Assembly (NCBI GenBank): GCA_934481445.1
Contig: CAKSPC010000041.1
Location: forward strand, 1 to 22,521
DNA length: 22,521 nucleotides
Source: an uncultured Oscillospiraceae bacterium
Lineage (GTDB): Bacteria; Bacillota; Clostridia; Oscillospirales; Ruminococcaceae
Reading direction: 5' to 3'
Every line of letters starts with the position of its first letter. Position 1 is the first letter of the stretch. Below, piece by piece: positions 15,765-22,521 of this stretch. Made by a program: the position numbers and the translations under genes. Under the pieces are notes generated by a model. It was not told where the DNA came from and made no database searches. It was given only the letters and a program-made list of their open reading frames with translations.

Positions 15765-15932
15765 CAGATAGCTCTCCATCACCCGAAAGTCGATGACAAT
15801 CGTACGCCTCTTCGGCGAACGACCAGATATATACACCACGGACTGTATATTCTTCGGCGGTAGGCCTTTCACGCGGCGGCGTCCGAACGCCATTCGTGCA
15901 CGCGCTACTAATCGTTTCCGCACCTCTATCAG
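15765..15932 (-). promoter_or_regulatory. Lysine riboswitch (L box)
   Basis: The minus strand shows the conserved L-box segments in order: GATAGAGGTGCGG, ATTAGTAGCG, the loop region CGTGAAAGGCCTACCGCCGAAG (cf. GGCTGAAAGGGGAGC.TCGCCGAAG in B. subtilis lysC), GTCCGTGGTGTATATATCTGG, and GGTGATGGAGAGCTATCTG. GATAG and CTATC close P1. The aptamer is followed by a terminator and the asd-dapA-dapB genes, in keeping with lysine feedback. Confidence 0.93.
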
Positions 15933-15966
15933 TTGACTTACGACAGCACTGTCATAAGCTTTTTTT

Positions 15967-15995
15967 ATTTTACCACAGTTTTTTCGTTTTGTCAA
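15967..15995 (-). promoter_or_regulatory. Promoter of the lysine riboswitch operon
   Basis: Minus-strand TTGACA, 17 bp, TAAAAT. The first 15 bases (TTGACAAAACGAAAA) are identical to the start of the ribU promoter at 3739-3767. Confidence 0.9.
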
Positions 15996-16084
15996 CGGTT
16001 TCGACGGCAAAATCCTGTCGCAAAGATAGAAATATACCGCACATTTCCATTATATTTTGTTTATTTTGTCGGCGCTGTCCCCGA

Positions 16085-16113
16085 TTGAATTATATGACGA
16101 ATTGTGGTACAAT
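16085..16113 (+). promoter_or_regulatory. Promoter of queA
   Basis: TTGAAT, 17 bp, TACAAT, ending about 40 bp before the chosen queA start. It is divergent from the lysine operon promoter. Confidence 0.75.
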
Positions 16114-16153
16114 AGAAGCAGTATTATAAAATATGAAAGCAGAGGAACTTAAA

Positions 16154-17182
16154 ATGCTCAAGAGCGATTTTTACTATGATCTTCCGCAGGAACTCATCGC
16201 GCAGACCCCGCTGGAGCCCCGCGACAGCTCCCGCCTGATGAAGATAGACCGCGCCACGGGTGAGATAACCCACGACCATTTCTACAATATATGCAACTAC
16301 CTCAAAAAGGGCGACCTGCTCGTTATGAACGACAGCAAGGTTTTCCCCGCAAGAATATACGGCACCAAGCGCGAAACCGGCGTCCCGGTTGAATTTCTGC
16401 TGCTGAAGCGCCTGTCCCTCACCGACTGGGAGACTCTCGTACGCCCCGGAAAGCGCCTGAAGCCCGGCGTTATTGTGGATTTCAACGATGAGCTTTCCGC
16501 GGAGATACTTGAAACCTCCGACGACGGAAGCCGTATCGTACGGTTCTCATTCGACGGGGATTTCTTCGACATCCTCGACAGGATCGGTCAGATGCCCCTG
16601 CCGCCCTATATCACCGAAAAGCTGAAGGACAACGACCGCTACAACACCATATACTGCCGCGAAACAGGCTCCGCGGCGGCGCCTACGGCGGGACTGCACT
16701 TCACCGAGCGCGAATTCGGGCAGGCGCGCGCAATGGGCGTCGACCTCGCATATGTAACGCTGCACGTTGGTCTGGGAACATTCCGCCCCGTCAAGGAGGA
16801 CAACATCCTCGACCACAAAATGCACGTCGAGCACTATTCCATCCCGCAGGAAACCGCCGACAAGATACACGAATGCAAGGCGCGCGGCGGCAGAGTCATC
16901 GCCGTCGGCACGACCTCCTGCCGCACCCTCGAGAGCGCCGCGCAGCTCTCCGAAAACGGCGAAATCACCGCCTGCACCCACGACACGGGCATTTTCATTT
17001 ACCCCGGGTACGAATTCAAGTGCATCGACGGACTTATAACCAACTTCCACCTGCCCGAAAGCACGCTGATAATGCTCGTCAGCGCGTTTCTCGGCCGTGA
17101 AAAAACGCTGCACGCCTACGAAGTTGCAATTCAGGAAAAATACAGATTCTTCTCGTTCGGCGACAGCACGCTCATCATTTAA
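16154..17182 (+). CDS. queA: S-adenosylmethionine:tRNA ribosyltransferase-isomerase
   Basis: This 342 aa enzyme transfers and isomerises the ribosyl group of SAM to 7-aminomethyl-7-deazaguanine in tRNA, forming epoxyqueuosine. Family motifs run throughout: SDFYYDLPQELIAQ.PLEPRDSSRLM, LVMNDSKVFPARIYG, SAAAPTAGLHFTERE, LHVGLGTFRPVKEDN, MHVEHYSI, VIAVGTTSCRTLES, TGIFIYPGYEFKCIDGLITNFHLPESTLIMLVSAFLG. The start used is the ATG after AGAGGAACTTAAA, which gives the standard N-terminus and length; an ATG seven codons earlier lacks a ribosome binding site. The tgt gene often found next to it is not here; an amidohydrolase gene follows instead. Confidence 0.97.
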   Translation: MLKSDFYYDLPQELIAQTPLEPRDSSRLMKIDRATGEITHDHFYNICNYLKKGDLLVMNDSKVFPARIYGTKRETGVPVEFLLLKRLSLTDWETLVRPGKRLKPGVIVDFNDELSAEILETSDDGSRIVRFSFDGDFFDILDRIGQMPLPPYITEKLKDNDRYNTIYCRETGSAAAPTAGLHFTEREFGQARAMGVDLAYVTLHVGLGTFRPVKEDNILDHKMHVEHYSIPQETADKIHECKARGGRVIAVGTTSCRTLESAAQLSENGEITACTHDTGIFIYPGYEFKCIDGLITNFHLPESTLIMLVSAFLGREKTLHAYEVAIQEKYRFFSFGDSTLII

Positions 17183-17196
17183 CAGAGGTGAAGAAT

Positions 17197-17982
17197 TTGA
17201 TAATCAACGCGCACGCGCACGTCTTTCCCGATAAGATTGCCGAAAAGGCAGTCGCGGGAATCGGCGGATTTTATAATATGCACATGGAGCTGGACGGTAC
17301 TGTTGCGGGACTTCTCCGCGACGGCGCAGAAGCTGGAGTCGACCGCTTTATTATACAGTCCGTCGCGACTATCCCCGCGCAGGTGGAAAGCATAAATAAC
17401 TTCATCTCGCAGAGCGTACAGCAGTACCCCGACAAACTTATCGGCTTCGGCGCGATACACCCCGGCTACGAAGATCCCGCGCGGGAAATTGACCGCGTTA
17501 TCTCACTCGGACTTAAAGGTCTGAAGCTGCACAGCGATTTCCAGAACTTCGCGATGGACGACGAAAAGGCTTTCCCCATCTATGAAGCTGCGGAGGGGCG
17601 TCTGCCGATACTGTTCCACTGCGGCGATACCCGCTCCGACCTGTCCTCGCCCGAGCGGCTGATGAATGTCGTGAAGAGATTTCCCAAACTCACGGTCATC
17701 GGCGCGCATTTTGCGGGATGGTCCATGTGGGACAGGGCGGCGGAACTGTTTGCCCACAGCGGGATATATGCGGATTGTTCCAGCTCGCTGTATGCGATGT
17801 CACCCGTGCACGCCGCGGATCTTATCCGAAAGATAGGCGCCGACCGCGTTATGTGGGGAACGGATTACCCCATGTGGAGTTCAAAGGAAGAACTTGAGCG
17901 CTTCGCGAAGCTGCCGCTTACGGCGGAGGAAAAGGAAATGGTGCTGAGCGGGAACGCGCTAAGGCTTATCGGAGAAGCATAA
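17197..17982 (+). CDS. Amidohydrolase family protein (PF04909-like)
   Basis: This is a 261 aa metal-dependent TIM-barrel hydrolase or decarboxylase-like protein. Likely metal and catalytic positions are the N-terminal HxH (H6, H8 in IINAHAHVFPDKIAEKA), H141 in ILFHCGDT, H171 in VIGAHFAGW and D223 in WGTDYPM. KGLKLHSDFQ is also typical. The family includes aminocarboxymuconate-semialdehyde decarboxylase and oxalomesaconate hydratase relatives, but the substrate is not predictable. The start chosen is TTG at 17197, six bases after AGAGGTG, because it gives the usual M-I-I-x-A-H-A-H N-terminus. A GTG at 17188 lies inside that ribosome binding site. It follows queA by 14 bp and shares its transcript. 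Confidence 0.88.
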   Translation: MIINAHAHVFPDKIAEKAVAGIGGFYNMHMELDGTVAGLLRDGAEAGVDRFIIQSVATIPAQVESINNFISQSVQQYPDKLIGFGAIHPGYEDPAREIDRVISLGLKGLKLHSDFQNFAMDDEKAFPIYEAAEGRLPILFHCGDTRSDLSSPERLMNVVKRFPKLTVIGAHFAGWSMWDRAAELFAHSGIYADCSSSLYAMSPVHAADLIRKIGADRVMWGTDYPMWSSKEELERFAKLPLTAEEKEMVLSGNALRLIGEA

Positions 17983-17983
17983 A

Positions 17984-18011
17984 AAAATCGGGAGCGTTTT
18001 TTAACGCTCCC
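17984..18011. terminator. Bidirectional terminator between the amidohydrolase gene and MCP3
   Basis: GGGAGCGTT and AACGCTCCC form a perfect 9 bp stem around TTTT. On the minus strand it is followed by GATTTTTTT, an excellent U-tract for MCP3; on the plus strand by TTGTTTATTGTTT for the queA operon. Confidence 0.9.
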
Positions 18012-18022
18012 TTGTTTATTGT

Positions 18023-20344
18023 TTAATATTTATCGTCAATATCAACCGAAGCGGTTTCGGCGGGCTGTGCAGCTTCCTCCTGCTTGGTTTCCTCGGCAGG
18101 AGAGCTTTCCTGCGGCTCCTCCGGTTCTTCGTGAACCTCTGCGGTGTTTTCAACAGGGTCATCGTCAAGGTTGATAACAGGCTTTTCGTGAGTTTCCTCT
18201 GCGTTTTCGGTCGACTCGGCTGATTCTTCCGTCTGCTCCTCCTCGGGTTCTGCATTGAGGAATTCGTCGTTTTCGTGCTCGGCTTCGTAACGCTCGAGAT
18301 AAGCTTCGCTGTTTTCCATCAGAGAAAATCTTCCCGTGAGGTTACGCAGCTCCGCAGCCTGGCTGTTGAGTTCCTCGCCGGACGCTGCGCTTTCCTCCGC
18401 CGCTGCTGCGTTGGTCTGAACAACTGCGGTTATCTGCTCGATGCTTTCGTTTACGTCGTTTATCATCTCCGCCTGATGCCTGGACGCGTCGGAAATCTCG
18501 TTTATAAGTCCGACGGCTTCCGTGGTTATCGCAACGGAGCTTCTAAGCGAATCCGCGGTTTCATCAGCAATGGACGAGCCCTCTTCAACTGCGTCAAGCG
18601 ACTGCTTGATAAGCTCGGTGGTGCTCTGAGCCGCTTCGGCGCTCTTTGCGGCAAGATTTCTTACCTCGTCAGCGACTACCGCAAATCCCTTTCCTGCTTC
18701 GCCCGCACGCGCGGCTTCTATGGCGGCGTTGAGCGCAAGTATGTTGGTCTGGAATGCGATGTCGTCGATGGTGGAAATGATGTTGCTTATCTCGGAGGAC
18801 TTTGCGGAGATGTTCTCCATCGCCTTTATCATGTCCTTCATGCGCTCGTTGCTTGCGGTTATGCGGCTGCCTGCTTCCTCCGCCTTTCGGCTCGCATCAA
18901 CGGCGTGCTCGGCGTTGGTGTTGACGTGTGCGTCAAGCTCTGCGACGGCGGAAGAAAGGGTGTCGATGGAAGCCGCCTGGCGGGTGGTGCCCTGTGCAAG
19001 GCTCTGCGCGCCCTCGGATATCTGCGTTGCGCCGGTATTTACCTGCTCCGCGGCATTGTTGATGTTCTCCATGGTTATGCTGAGCGACGCGGCAAGCTGC
19101 TTCAGCGAGTCGATTATCTCAACAAAGTCGCCCTTGAATTCAACATTCGTATCGAAATTGAAGTTTCCGTCGGAGATCTGCCGCGCGATATGAGTTATCT
19201 CGCGGACATATGTGCGCAGTGATTTTACCGTTTCGGTTATGGTTTCGGCAAGATCGCCGACCTCATCCCTGGTGCGCCTTGCAACATAGACGGTAAGGTC
19301 GCCGTCGGAAACACGCGCCATCTCGTTTCTAATCTCGGTTATCGGCTTAACAATGTCGCCGGTGTGCTTGATAATGAACAGTGCCGCGCCTATGATAACT
19401 ACCACCGCAACTATCGCAGTGATGATAAGGCACATACGCGACTGCCCCATAAACTCGGACTGAACCGCCTCGATAACGACTACCCATCCGTCCGTGCCGC
19501 CTACTTTGGACATCGCGACGCACTTTGTAAGCCCGTCTATCTCGCAGGTGCCGAACAGGGACTTGCCGTCCTCCAGCGAAAGAGCCTGCTTCTCAAGGGT
19601 TTCAAGACCCTCATACGCTTTCTTTTCCGCGTCGGTGAGAACCACGCGCTCCTCGTTAACGTTGCTCGGGCGCTCCTCCTCGGGGGTTTCGAGCAGGTCG
19701 ATAAGATTCTCCTCGGATGTAACCTTTGTGTAATCGTCATGCGCGATGACTGTACCCTCGTGGTCGATGATGAACGCGCTGCCCTGATCGCCCACTCTGA
19801 TATTTCCCGAAATGTTAGAAAGATAGGACGCGTCGACCGCGGCATAAACAACGCCCACGATGGATTCGTTGTATTCCTCGTCAAACCTGATTATAGGCGC
19901 GGATATGTACATTACATAGCTTCCGTCCGCGCGGTTCTGCGGGGCACAGAGAACTACCTCGCCCACGATGGAGCGCTTGTACCACTCGAGCGCGGAGTAG
20001 CTGGTACCCCTCGGGGTGATGCCCGAAGCGGTGGTGTAGCCGTATTCAACGAAGTTGAAGCGGTCTGCACGGTTTTTCAGCATGATAAGCTTCTGTCTGG
20101 AATCAACGTCAGCCGATGCAAGCAGCGGGTTCATACCGATTTCCTTAATAACCGCGAGGGACTCATTAAGACTGCTCTCAACCTGCCCCGCGGCGATGAG
20201 CGACGTTTCGGAAAGGGTCTGCTCCAGCGTTTTTTCCGAGCTCATAAAGCTGAAATACGCGCCCAGCAGTCCTATCGGGATTATCGCCACCAGTATGACC
20301 GTTATATATCTTGCCAGCATTCTGGCCTTCAATGATTTTAACAT
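18023..20344 (-). CDS. Methyl-accepting chemotaxis protein with long acidic C-terminal tail (MCP3)
   Basis: This 773 aa chemoreceptor has membrane helix about 11-34, an extracellular dCache-like domain about 35-303, membrane helix about 304-326, HAMP to about 380 and a signalling domain with tip [20 protein letters not shown] / [15 protein letters not shown] (about 525-566). The sensor has LEWYKRS at about 119-125: W and Y are present, but the arginine of the amino-acid signature is missing. The residues after about 676 are an extension not found in the other two receptors, Glu/Asp/Pro-rich (about 35 acidic residues in the last 93) and presumably disordered, ending DIDDKY. The start follows AAAGGAG; an ATG ten codons upstream is ahead of that site. 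It has its own promoter (20398-20426) and terminator. Confidence 0.95.
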   Translation of the reverse strand: MLKSLKARMLARYITVILVAIIPIGLLGAYFSFMSSEKTLEQTLSETSLIAAGQVESSLNESLAVIKEIGMNPLLASADVDSRQKLIMLKNRADRFNFVEYGYTTASGITPRGTSYSALEWYKRSIVGEVVLCAPQNRADGSYVMYISAPIIRFDEEYNESIVGVVYAAVDASYLSNISGNIRVGDQGSAFIIDHEGTVIAHDDYTKVTSEENLIDLLETPEEERPSNVNEERVVLTDAEKKAYEGLETLEKQALSLEDGKSLFGTCEIDGLTKCVAMSKVGGTDGWVVVIEAVQSEFMGQSRMCLIITAIVAVVVIIGAALFIIKHTGDIVKPITEIRNEMARVSDGDLTVYVARRTRDEVGDLAETITETVKSLRTYVREITHIARQISDGNFNFDTNVEFKGDFVEIIDSLKQLAASLSITMENINNAAEQVNTGATQISEGAQSLAQGTTRQAASIDTLSSAVAELDAHVNTNAEHAVDASRKAEEAGSRITASNERMKDMIKAMENISAKSSEISNIISTIDDIAFQTNILALNAAIEAARAGEAGKGFAVVADEVRNLAAKSAEAAQSTTELIKQSLDAVEEGSSIADETADSLRSSVAITTEAVGLINEISDASRHQAEMINDVNESIEQITAVVQTNAAAAEESAASGEELNSQAAELRNLTGRFSLMENSEAYLERYEAEHENDEFLNAEPEEEQTEESAESTENAEETHEKPVINLDDDPVENTAEVHEEPEEPQESSPAEETKQEEAAQPAETASVDIDDKY

Positions 20345-20358
20345 ACTACTTCTCCTTT

Positions 20359-20375
20359 TGCCATTAAACGGCAAT
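20359..20375 (-). promoter_or_regulatory. Small 5' UTR hairpin of MCP3
   Basis: TTGCC and GGCAA form a 5 bp stem around a 7 nt loop, just upstream of the AAAGGAG site of MCP3. It is comparable in place to the hairpin ahead of MCP2, but weaker. Confidence 0.3.
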
Positions 20376-20397
20376 AGTTGCTAATTTCCTTGCTAAT

Positions 20398-20426
20398 ATT
20401 ATAAGCTTTTTTGTTAAAAAAGTCAA
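20398..20426 (-). promoter_or_regulatory. Promoter of MCP3
   Basis: Minus-strand TTGACT, 17 bp, TATAAT. The MCP1 promoter has the same TTGACT -35 box. Confidence 0.88.
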
Positions 20427-20552
20427 GAGATTTAATATTTTTCGCCCATTTTTCGGAACATTCGGTGTTTTGCACAAAAAAAATTCGGCATTAGCTGTTA
20501 ATTAATAATTTTTCTGTGAATAATGTCATGCGGACAAATTTGCGCCGTGCTC

Positions 20553-20581
20553 TTGATTTTTATTTTATATAGTGTTAAAAT
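20553..20581 (+). promoter_or_regulatory. Promoter of the AI-2E family permease gene
   Basis: TTGATT, 17 bp, TAAAAT, divergent from the MCP3 promoter. The predicted transcript start lies after 20581, which rules out a GTG start codon at 20572. The bases between the two promoters (20427-20552) show nothing recognisable. Confidence 0.65.
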
Positions 20582-20613
20582 ATAACCATAAAGACAACTG
20601 CGGGGGTAACTGT

Positions 20614-21951
20614 ATGAAAATAAACTGGAACCAAAAGTATTTTACCATTGCCGTGTATGCCACGCTTGCGATAGTGGTAAGCTCTTTGGCGATAATGATA
20701 ATATTCAACTTTGACGCTGTCGCTTCAAAACTTTCGATAATCGGCACGGTGGCGACGCCGGTGGTGATAGGCATTTTCTGTGCATATCTTCTCAATCCGC
20801 TTATGACAAGGTTTGAGCGCGGACTGTTCAAGAAGCTGTATTACTCGCCCGAGCAGAAGAAAAAAGGCATTGCGCGGGCGCTTTCCCTCACCTGCACGAT
20901 GCTTTCGGTGCTTATTTTCCTCACGCTGGTGATAATCATGGTCATTCCTCAGCTGACTACGAACATCATCTCTATTTTCAACAACATGGATTCCTACATC
21001 GCGACGGTGCGCGAGTACCTTAACAAACTCTCCGCGGACTACCCCGACATTGCGGAGTTCCTCGGAAATCCGCTGGACGATTTCAGCAAATTCATCTCCG
21101 ATATCTGGAAAAGATACTCCGGCGAGCTGCTTGGATTTGCGGGCAACGTTGCCTCGGGCGTCTGGGCGGTAATCGACACAATGAAGAACGTCATCATCGG
21201 TCTTATCATCTCGATATATCTTCTCGCGAAGAAAGAAATGTTCGTCGGGCAGACAAAGAAGCTGCTCTTTGCGTTTTTCAGGCCGGAGCGCGCGCAGCGC
21301 TTCCTCGGCGTCTGCAGGGAGGCAAGCAAGAAATTCCTCGGCTCCATCATCGGAAAGATCATTGAAGCGCTTATCGTATCAATAATCGTATTTATTGGCT
21401 GCACGATAATGAGGATGCCGTATGCCCTGCTTATTGCGGTGATAATGTTCGTGTTCAATCTGATACCGTTTGTCGGTCCGTTTATCGGCTGCATTCCCTG
21501 CGTGCTTCTGCTCCTGCTGTCGGACAGCCCGATAATGGCGCTGTGGTTCGTGATATTCATTATCATACTTCAGAATGTGGACGGAAACATCATCGCGCCC
21601 TGGATACTCGGCGACTCCACAGGACTTCCCGCGGTGTGGATACTTATTGCGATCCTTGTGGGCGGAGGGCTTTTCGGGATACTCGGAATGTTCCTCGGCG
21701 TACCGGTCTGCGCGGTAATTTATATGCTGTTCAAGGACTACGTTGAGGGTCGGCTGAAAAAGCGCGCTCTTCCCACGCACACGAACAGCTACGTCGGAAA
21801 CGTAGACTACATCACCCCCGAATACAAATGCGAAGAAGAGGAAGAACCCGCTCCGAAGCCTGCTCCCGAGCCCAGCGGCAAGATAAAGATCCGCGAAAAA
21901 GTCCGCAACCTCCGCCGCGAATACAGCAAGAAACACTTCCACGATGAATAA
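20614..21951 (+). CDS. AI-2E family transporter (PF01594)
   Basis: This 445 aa polytopic membrane protein belongs to the AI-2E/TqsA/PerM permease superfamily, with about seven or eight hydrophobic helices. Family features are the early VVIGIFCAYLLNPLMTRFER, a hydrophilic central stretch (SIFNNMDSYIATVREYLNKL) and the C-terminal half with ALLIAVIMFVFNLIPFVGPFIGCIPCVL, NVDGNIIAPWILGDSTGLPAVWILIAILVGGGLFGILGMFLGVPVCAVIYMLF. Members export AI-2 or act as cation/proton antiporters; nothing here selects between them. A charged cytoplasmic tail of about 65 residues follows the last helix. The start is the ATG preceded by a modest GGGGGT site, chosen over an upstream GTG that lies in the promoter. 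Confidence 0.9.
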   Translation: MKINWNQKYFTIAVYATLAIVVSSLAIMIIFNFDAVASKLSIIGTVATPVVIGIFCAYLLNPLMTRFERGLFKKLYYSPEQKKKGIARALSLTCTMLSVLIFLTLVIIMVIPQLTTNIISIFNNMDSYIATVREYLNKLSADYPDIAEFLGNPLDDFSKFISDIWKRYSGELLGFAGNVASGVWAVIDTMKNVIIGLIISIYLLAKKEMFVGQTKKLLFAFFRPERAQRFLGVCREASKKFLGSIIGKIIEALIVSIIVFIGCTIMRMPYALLIAVIMFVFNLIPFVGPFIGCIPCVLLLLLSDSPIMALWFVIFIIILQNVDGNIIAPWILGDSTGLPAVWILIAILVGGGLFGILGMFLGVPVCAVIYMLFKDYVEGRLKKRALPTHTNSYVGNVDYITPEYKCEEEEEPAPKPAPEPSGKIKIREKVRNLRREYSKKHFHDE

Positions 21952-21955
21952 CATC

Positions 21956-21981
21956 CCGCCCGCACAAAAATGTGCGGGCGA
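21956..21981. repeat. Left copy of duplicated hairpin flanking element B
   Basis: CGCCCGCACA and TGTGCGGGCG (21957-21980) form a perfect 10 bp stem around AAAA, five bases after the AI-2E permease stop codon. The same 26 bases recur with one change at 22190-22215. There is no U-tract, so efficient termination is uncertain. Confidence 0.8.
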
Positions 21982-22189
21982 GAGTCTGTCGAAAAAGTCT
22001 TACGACTTTTCCGACAGGGTACATCCGCCCTGCGCGCACTCATTGTCGGCAAAGCCGACAATTCGCACACTTGTGCGGATAGAAGTGTTTTTTGCCTCGG
22101 CAGGGTCGACGCAGTCACCCTTGAGCTGAGGCAAAAAACGGATTCAAAAAGCCCGCTTCGCGGGCAAATTTGACTTTTTCGACAAGCTG
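21982..22189. mobile_element. Hairpin-flanked repeat element, copy B (208 bp, non-coding, inverted relative to copy A)
   Basis: The left end is AGTCTGTCGAAAAAGTC and the right end GACTTTTTCGACAAGCT, the same pair of ends as copy A but in the opposite orientation. The terminal inverted repeat TGTCGAAAAAGTC is perfect over 13 bp (21987-21999 with 22172-22184). The interior is unrelated to copy A but again a chain of hairpins: AAAGTCTTACGACTTTT, TTGTCGGCAAAGCCGACAA, CGCACACTTGTGCG, a long one closed by TTTTTTGCCTC and GAGGCAAAAAA, and GCCCGCTTCGCGGGC. No credible protein is encoded. It fills most of the 386 bp between the permease gene and the tRNA. Confidence 0.65.
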
Positions 22190-22215
22190 CCGCCCGCACA
22201 AAAACGTGCGGGCGA
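22190..22215. repeat. Right copy of duplicated hairpin flanking element B
   Basis: It is identical to 21956-21981 at 25 of 26 positions. The one difference (T to C) lies at the top of the stem next to the loop, so nine of ten pairs remain. Confidence 0.8.
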
Positions 22216-22255
22216 AATTATTTTCAAAAAAACTAAATTTTTTTGAAAAAGGGTA

Positions 22256-22284
22256 TTGACAAAATCGGAGCAGTGTGATATAAT
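22256..22284 (+). promoter_or_regulatory. Consensus promoter of tRNA-Ser
   Basis: TTGACA, 17 bp, TATAAT matches consensus exactly, with an extended TG before the -10 box, about 54 bp ahead of the mature tRNA. Confidence 0.93.
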
Positions 22285-22337
22285 AATACAGTCGACGGGG
22301 ACAGATAAAAAAATTCCTCGAAATTAATCGAATATGT

Positions 22338-22429
22338 GGAAAGATGGCTGAGCTGGTCTAAGGCGCACGATTGGAAATCGTGTAACGGCTAATACCCGTT
22401 CAAGGGTTCGAATCCCTTTCTTTCCGCCA
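22338..22429 (+). tRNA. tRNA-Ser (anticodon GGA)
   Basis: The acceptor stem is GGAAAGA with TCTTTCC, the discriminator G and an encoded CCA (22427-22429). The anticodon stem is CACGA/TCGTG with loop TTGGAAA, giving anticodon GGA (22373-22375) for UCC/UCU. A long type II variable arm and the T arm AAGGG-TTCGAAT-CCCTT confirm a serine tRNA of 92 nt. Confidence 0.97.
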
Positions 22430-22431
22430 GA

Positions 22432-22475
22432 TTTAAAACAAAAGAACCGCTGAAAGGCGGTTCTTTTGTTTTAAA
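22432..22475 (+). terminator. Intrinsic terminator of tRNA-Ser
   Basis: A perfect 19 bp inverted repeat, from TTTAAAACAAAAGAACCGC to its complement, surrounds a TGAAAG loop. The 3' arm itself supplies the U-rich stretch TTCTTTTGTTTT. Confidence 0.93.
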
Positions 22476-22492
22476 TGGCATCGTTTTTCATT

Positions 22493-22513
22493 TCGCAGTC
22501 GGAGCGACTGCGA
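22493..22513. repeat. Hairpin at the window end
   Basis: TCGCAGTCG and CGACTGCGA form a perfect 9 bp stem around GAG. It is cut off soon after by the window edge, so its context is unknown. Confidence 0.4.
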
Positions 22514-22521
22514 TTTCGCAA

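Noticed and set aside
15720..16010. 96-codon minus-strand frame upstream of asd
   Set aside because: It coincides with the lysine riboswitch and its promoter, which fully explain the sequence.
21982..22189. CRISPR array
   Set aside because: The repeated segments are inverted ends and hairpins, not regularly spaced direct repeats with unique spacers, and no cas genes are present.
21807..22199. 130-codon minus-strand frame across the end of the permease gene and element B
   Set aside because: It overlaps the real gene antisense and crosses structured repeat sequence; no start signals.

Overview
The window looks like a chromosomal segment of an anaerobic Firmicute, most likely a Clostridia/Oscillospiraceae-type gut bacterium. 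This is inferred from sigma-A promoters with near-perfect TTGACA-17 bp-TATAAT spacing, strong AGGAGG ribosome binding sites, FMN and lysine riboswitches with intrinsic terminators, an ECF-type RibU, stand-alone MCP receptors and the gene families present. No species can be named from sequence reading alone.

Layout: (1) 1-2.2 kb: end of a repeat element and a minus-strand dCache-type chemoreceptor (MCP1). (2) 2.3-3.8 kb, minus: promoter, FMN riboswitch, riboflavin ECF S-component (ribU) and a DUF5662 protein. (3) 3.8-6.0 kb, minus: a PLP-dependent methionine gamma-lyase family gene coupled to yicC. (4) 6.1-8.3 kb, minus: ArsB/NhaD-type ion transporter and a cytidylate kinase-like gene. (5) 8.3-11.0 kb, plus: a GNAT acetyltransferase, then MCP2, which carries an amino-acid-sensing dCache signature. 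(6) 11.0-11.35 kb: a structured repeat element lying between two near-identical hairpins. (7) 11.4-16.0 kb, minus: promoter, lysine riboswitch, asd, dapA, dapB, a free-standing double-ACT protein and an MscS channel. (8) 16.1-18.0 kb, plus: queA and an amidohydrolase. (9) 18.0-20.4 kb, minus: MCP3 with a long acidic tail. (10) 20.5-22.5 kb, plus: an AI-2E family permease, a second hairpin-flanked repeat element and tRNA-Ser(GGA).

The lysine operon is the most coherent unit. Its riboswitch should shut off diaminopimelate/lysine synthesis from aspartate semialdehyde onward when lysine is high. The operon carries an aspartokinase-like regulatory ACT protein without an aspartokinase catalytic gene, plus a translationally coupled MscS channel, and a strong intrinsic terminator sits inside it between dapA and dapB.

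The least explained structure is a repeat family with ends AGCTTGTCGAAAAA and TTTTTCGACAGACTC. Two complete copies have unrelated, hairpin-rich interiors. Each is bracketed by a directly repeated 26-27 bp hairpin that is nearly identical within a copy but differs between copies. This suggests a small non-autonomous mobile element that inserts at, and duplicates, gene-end hairpins. A third, partial and degenerate copy begins the window.
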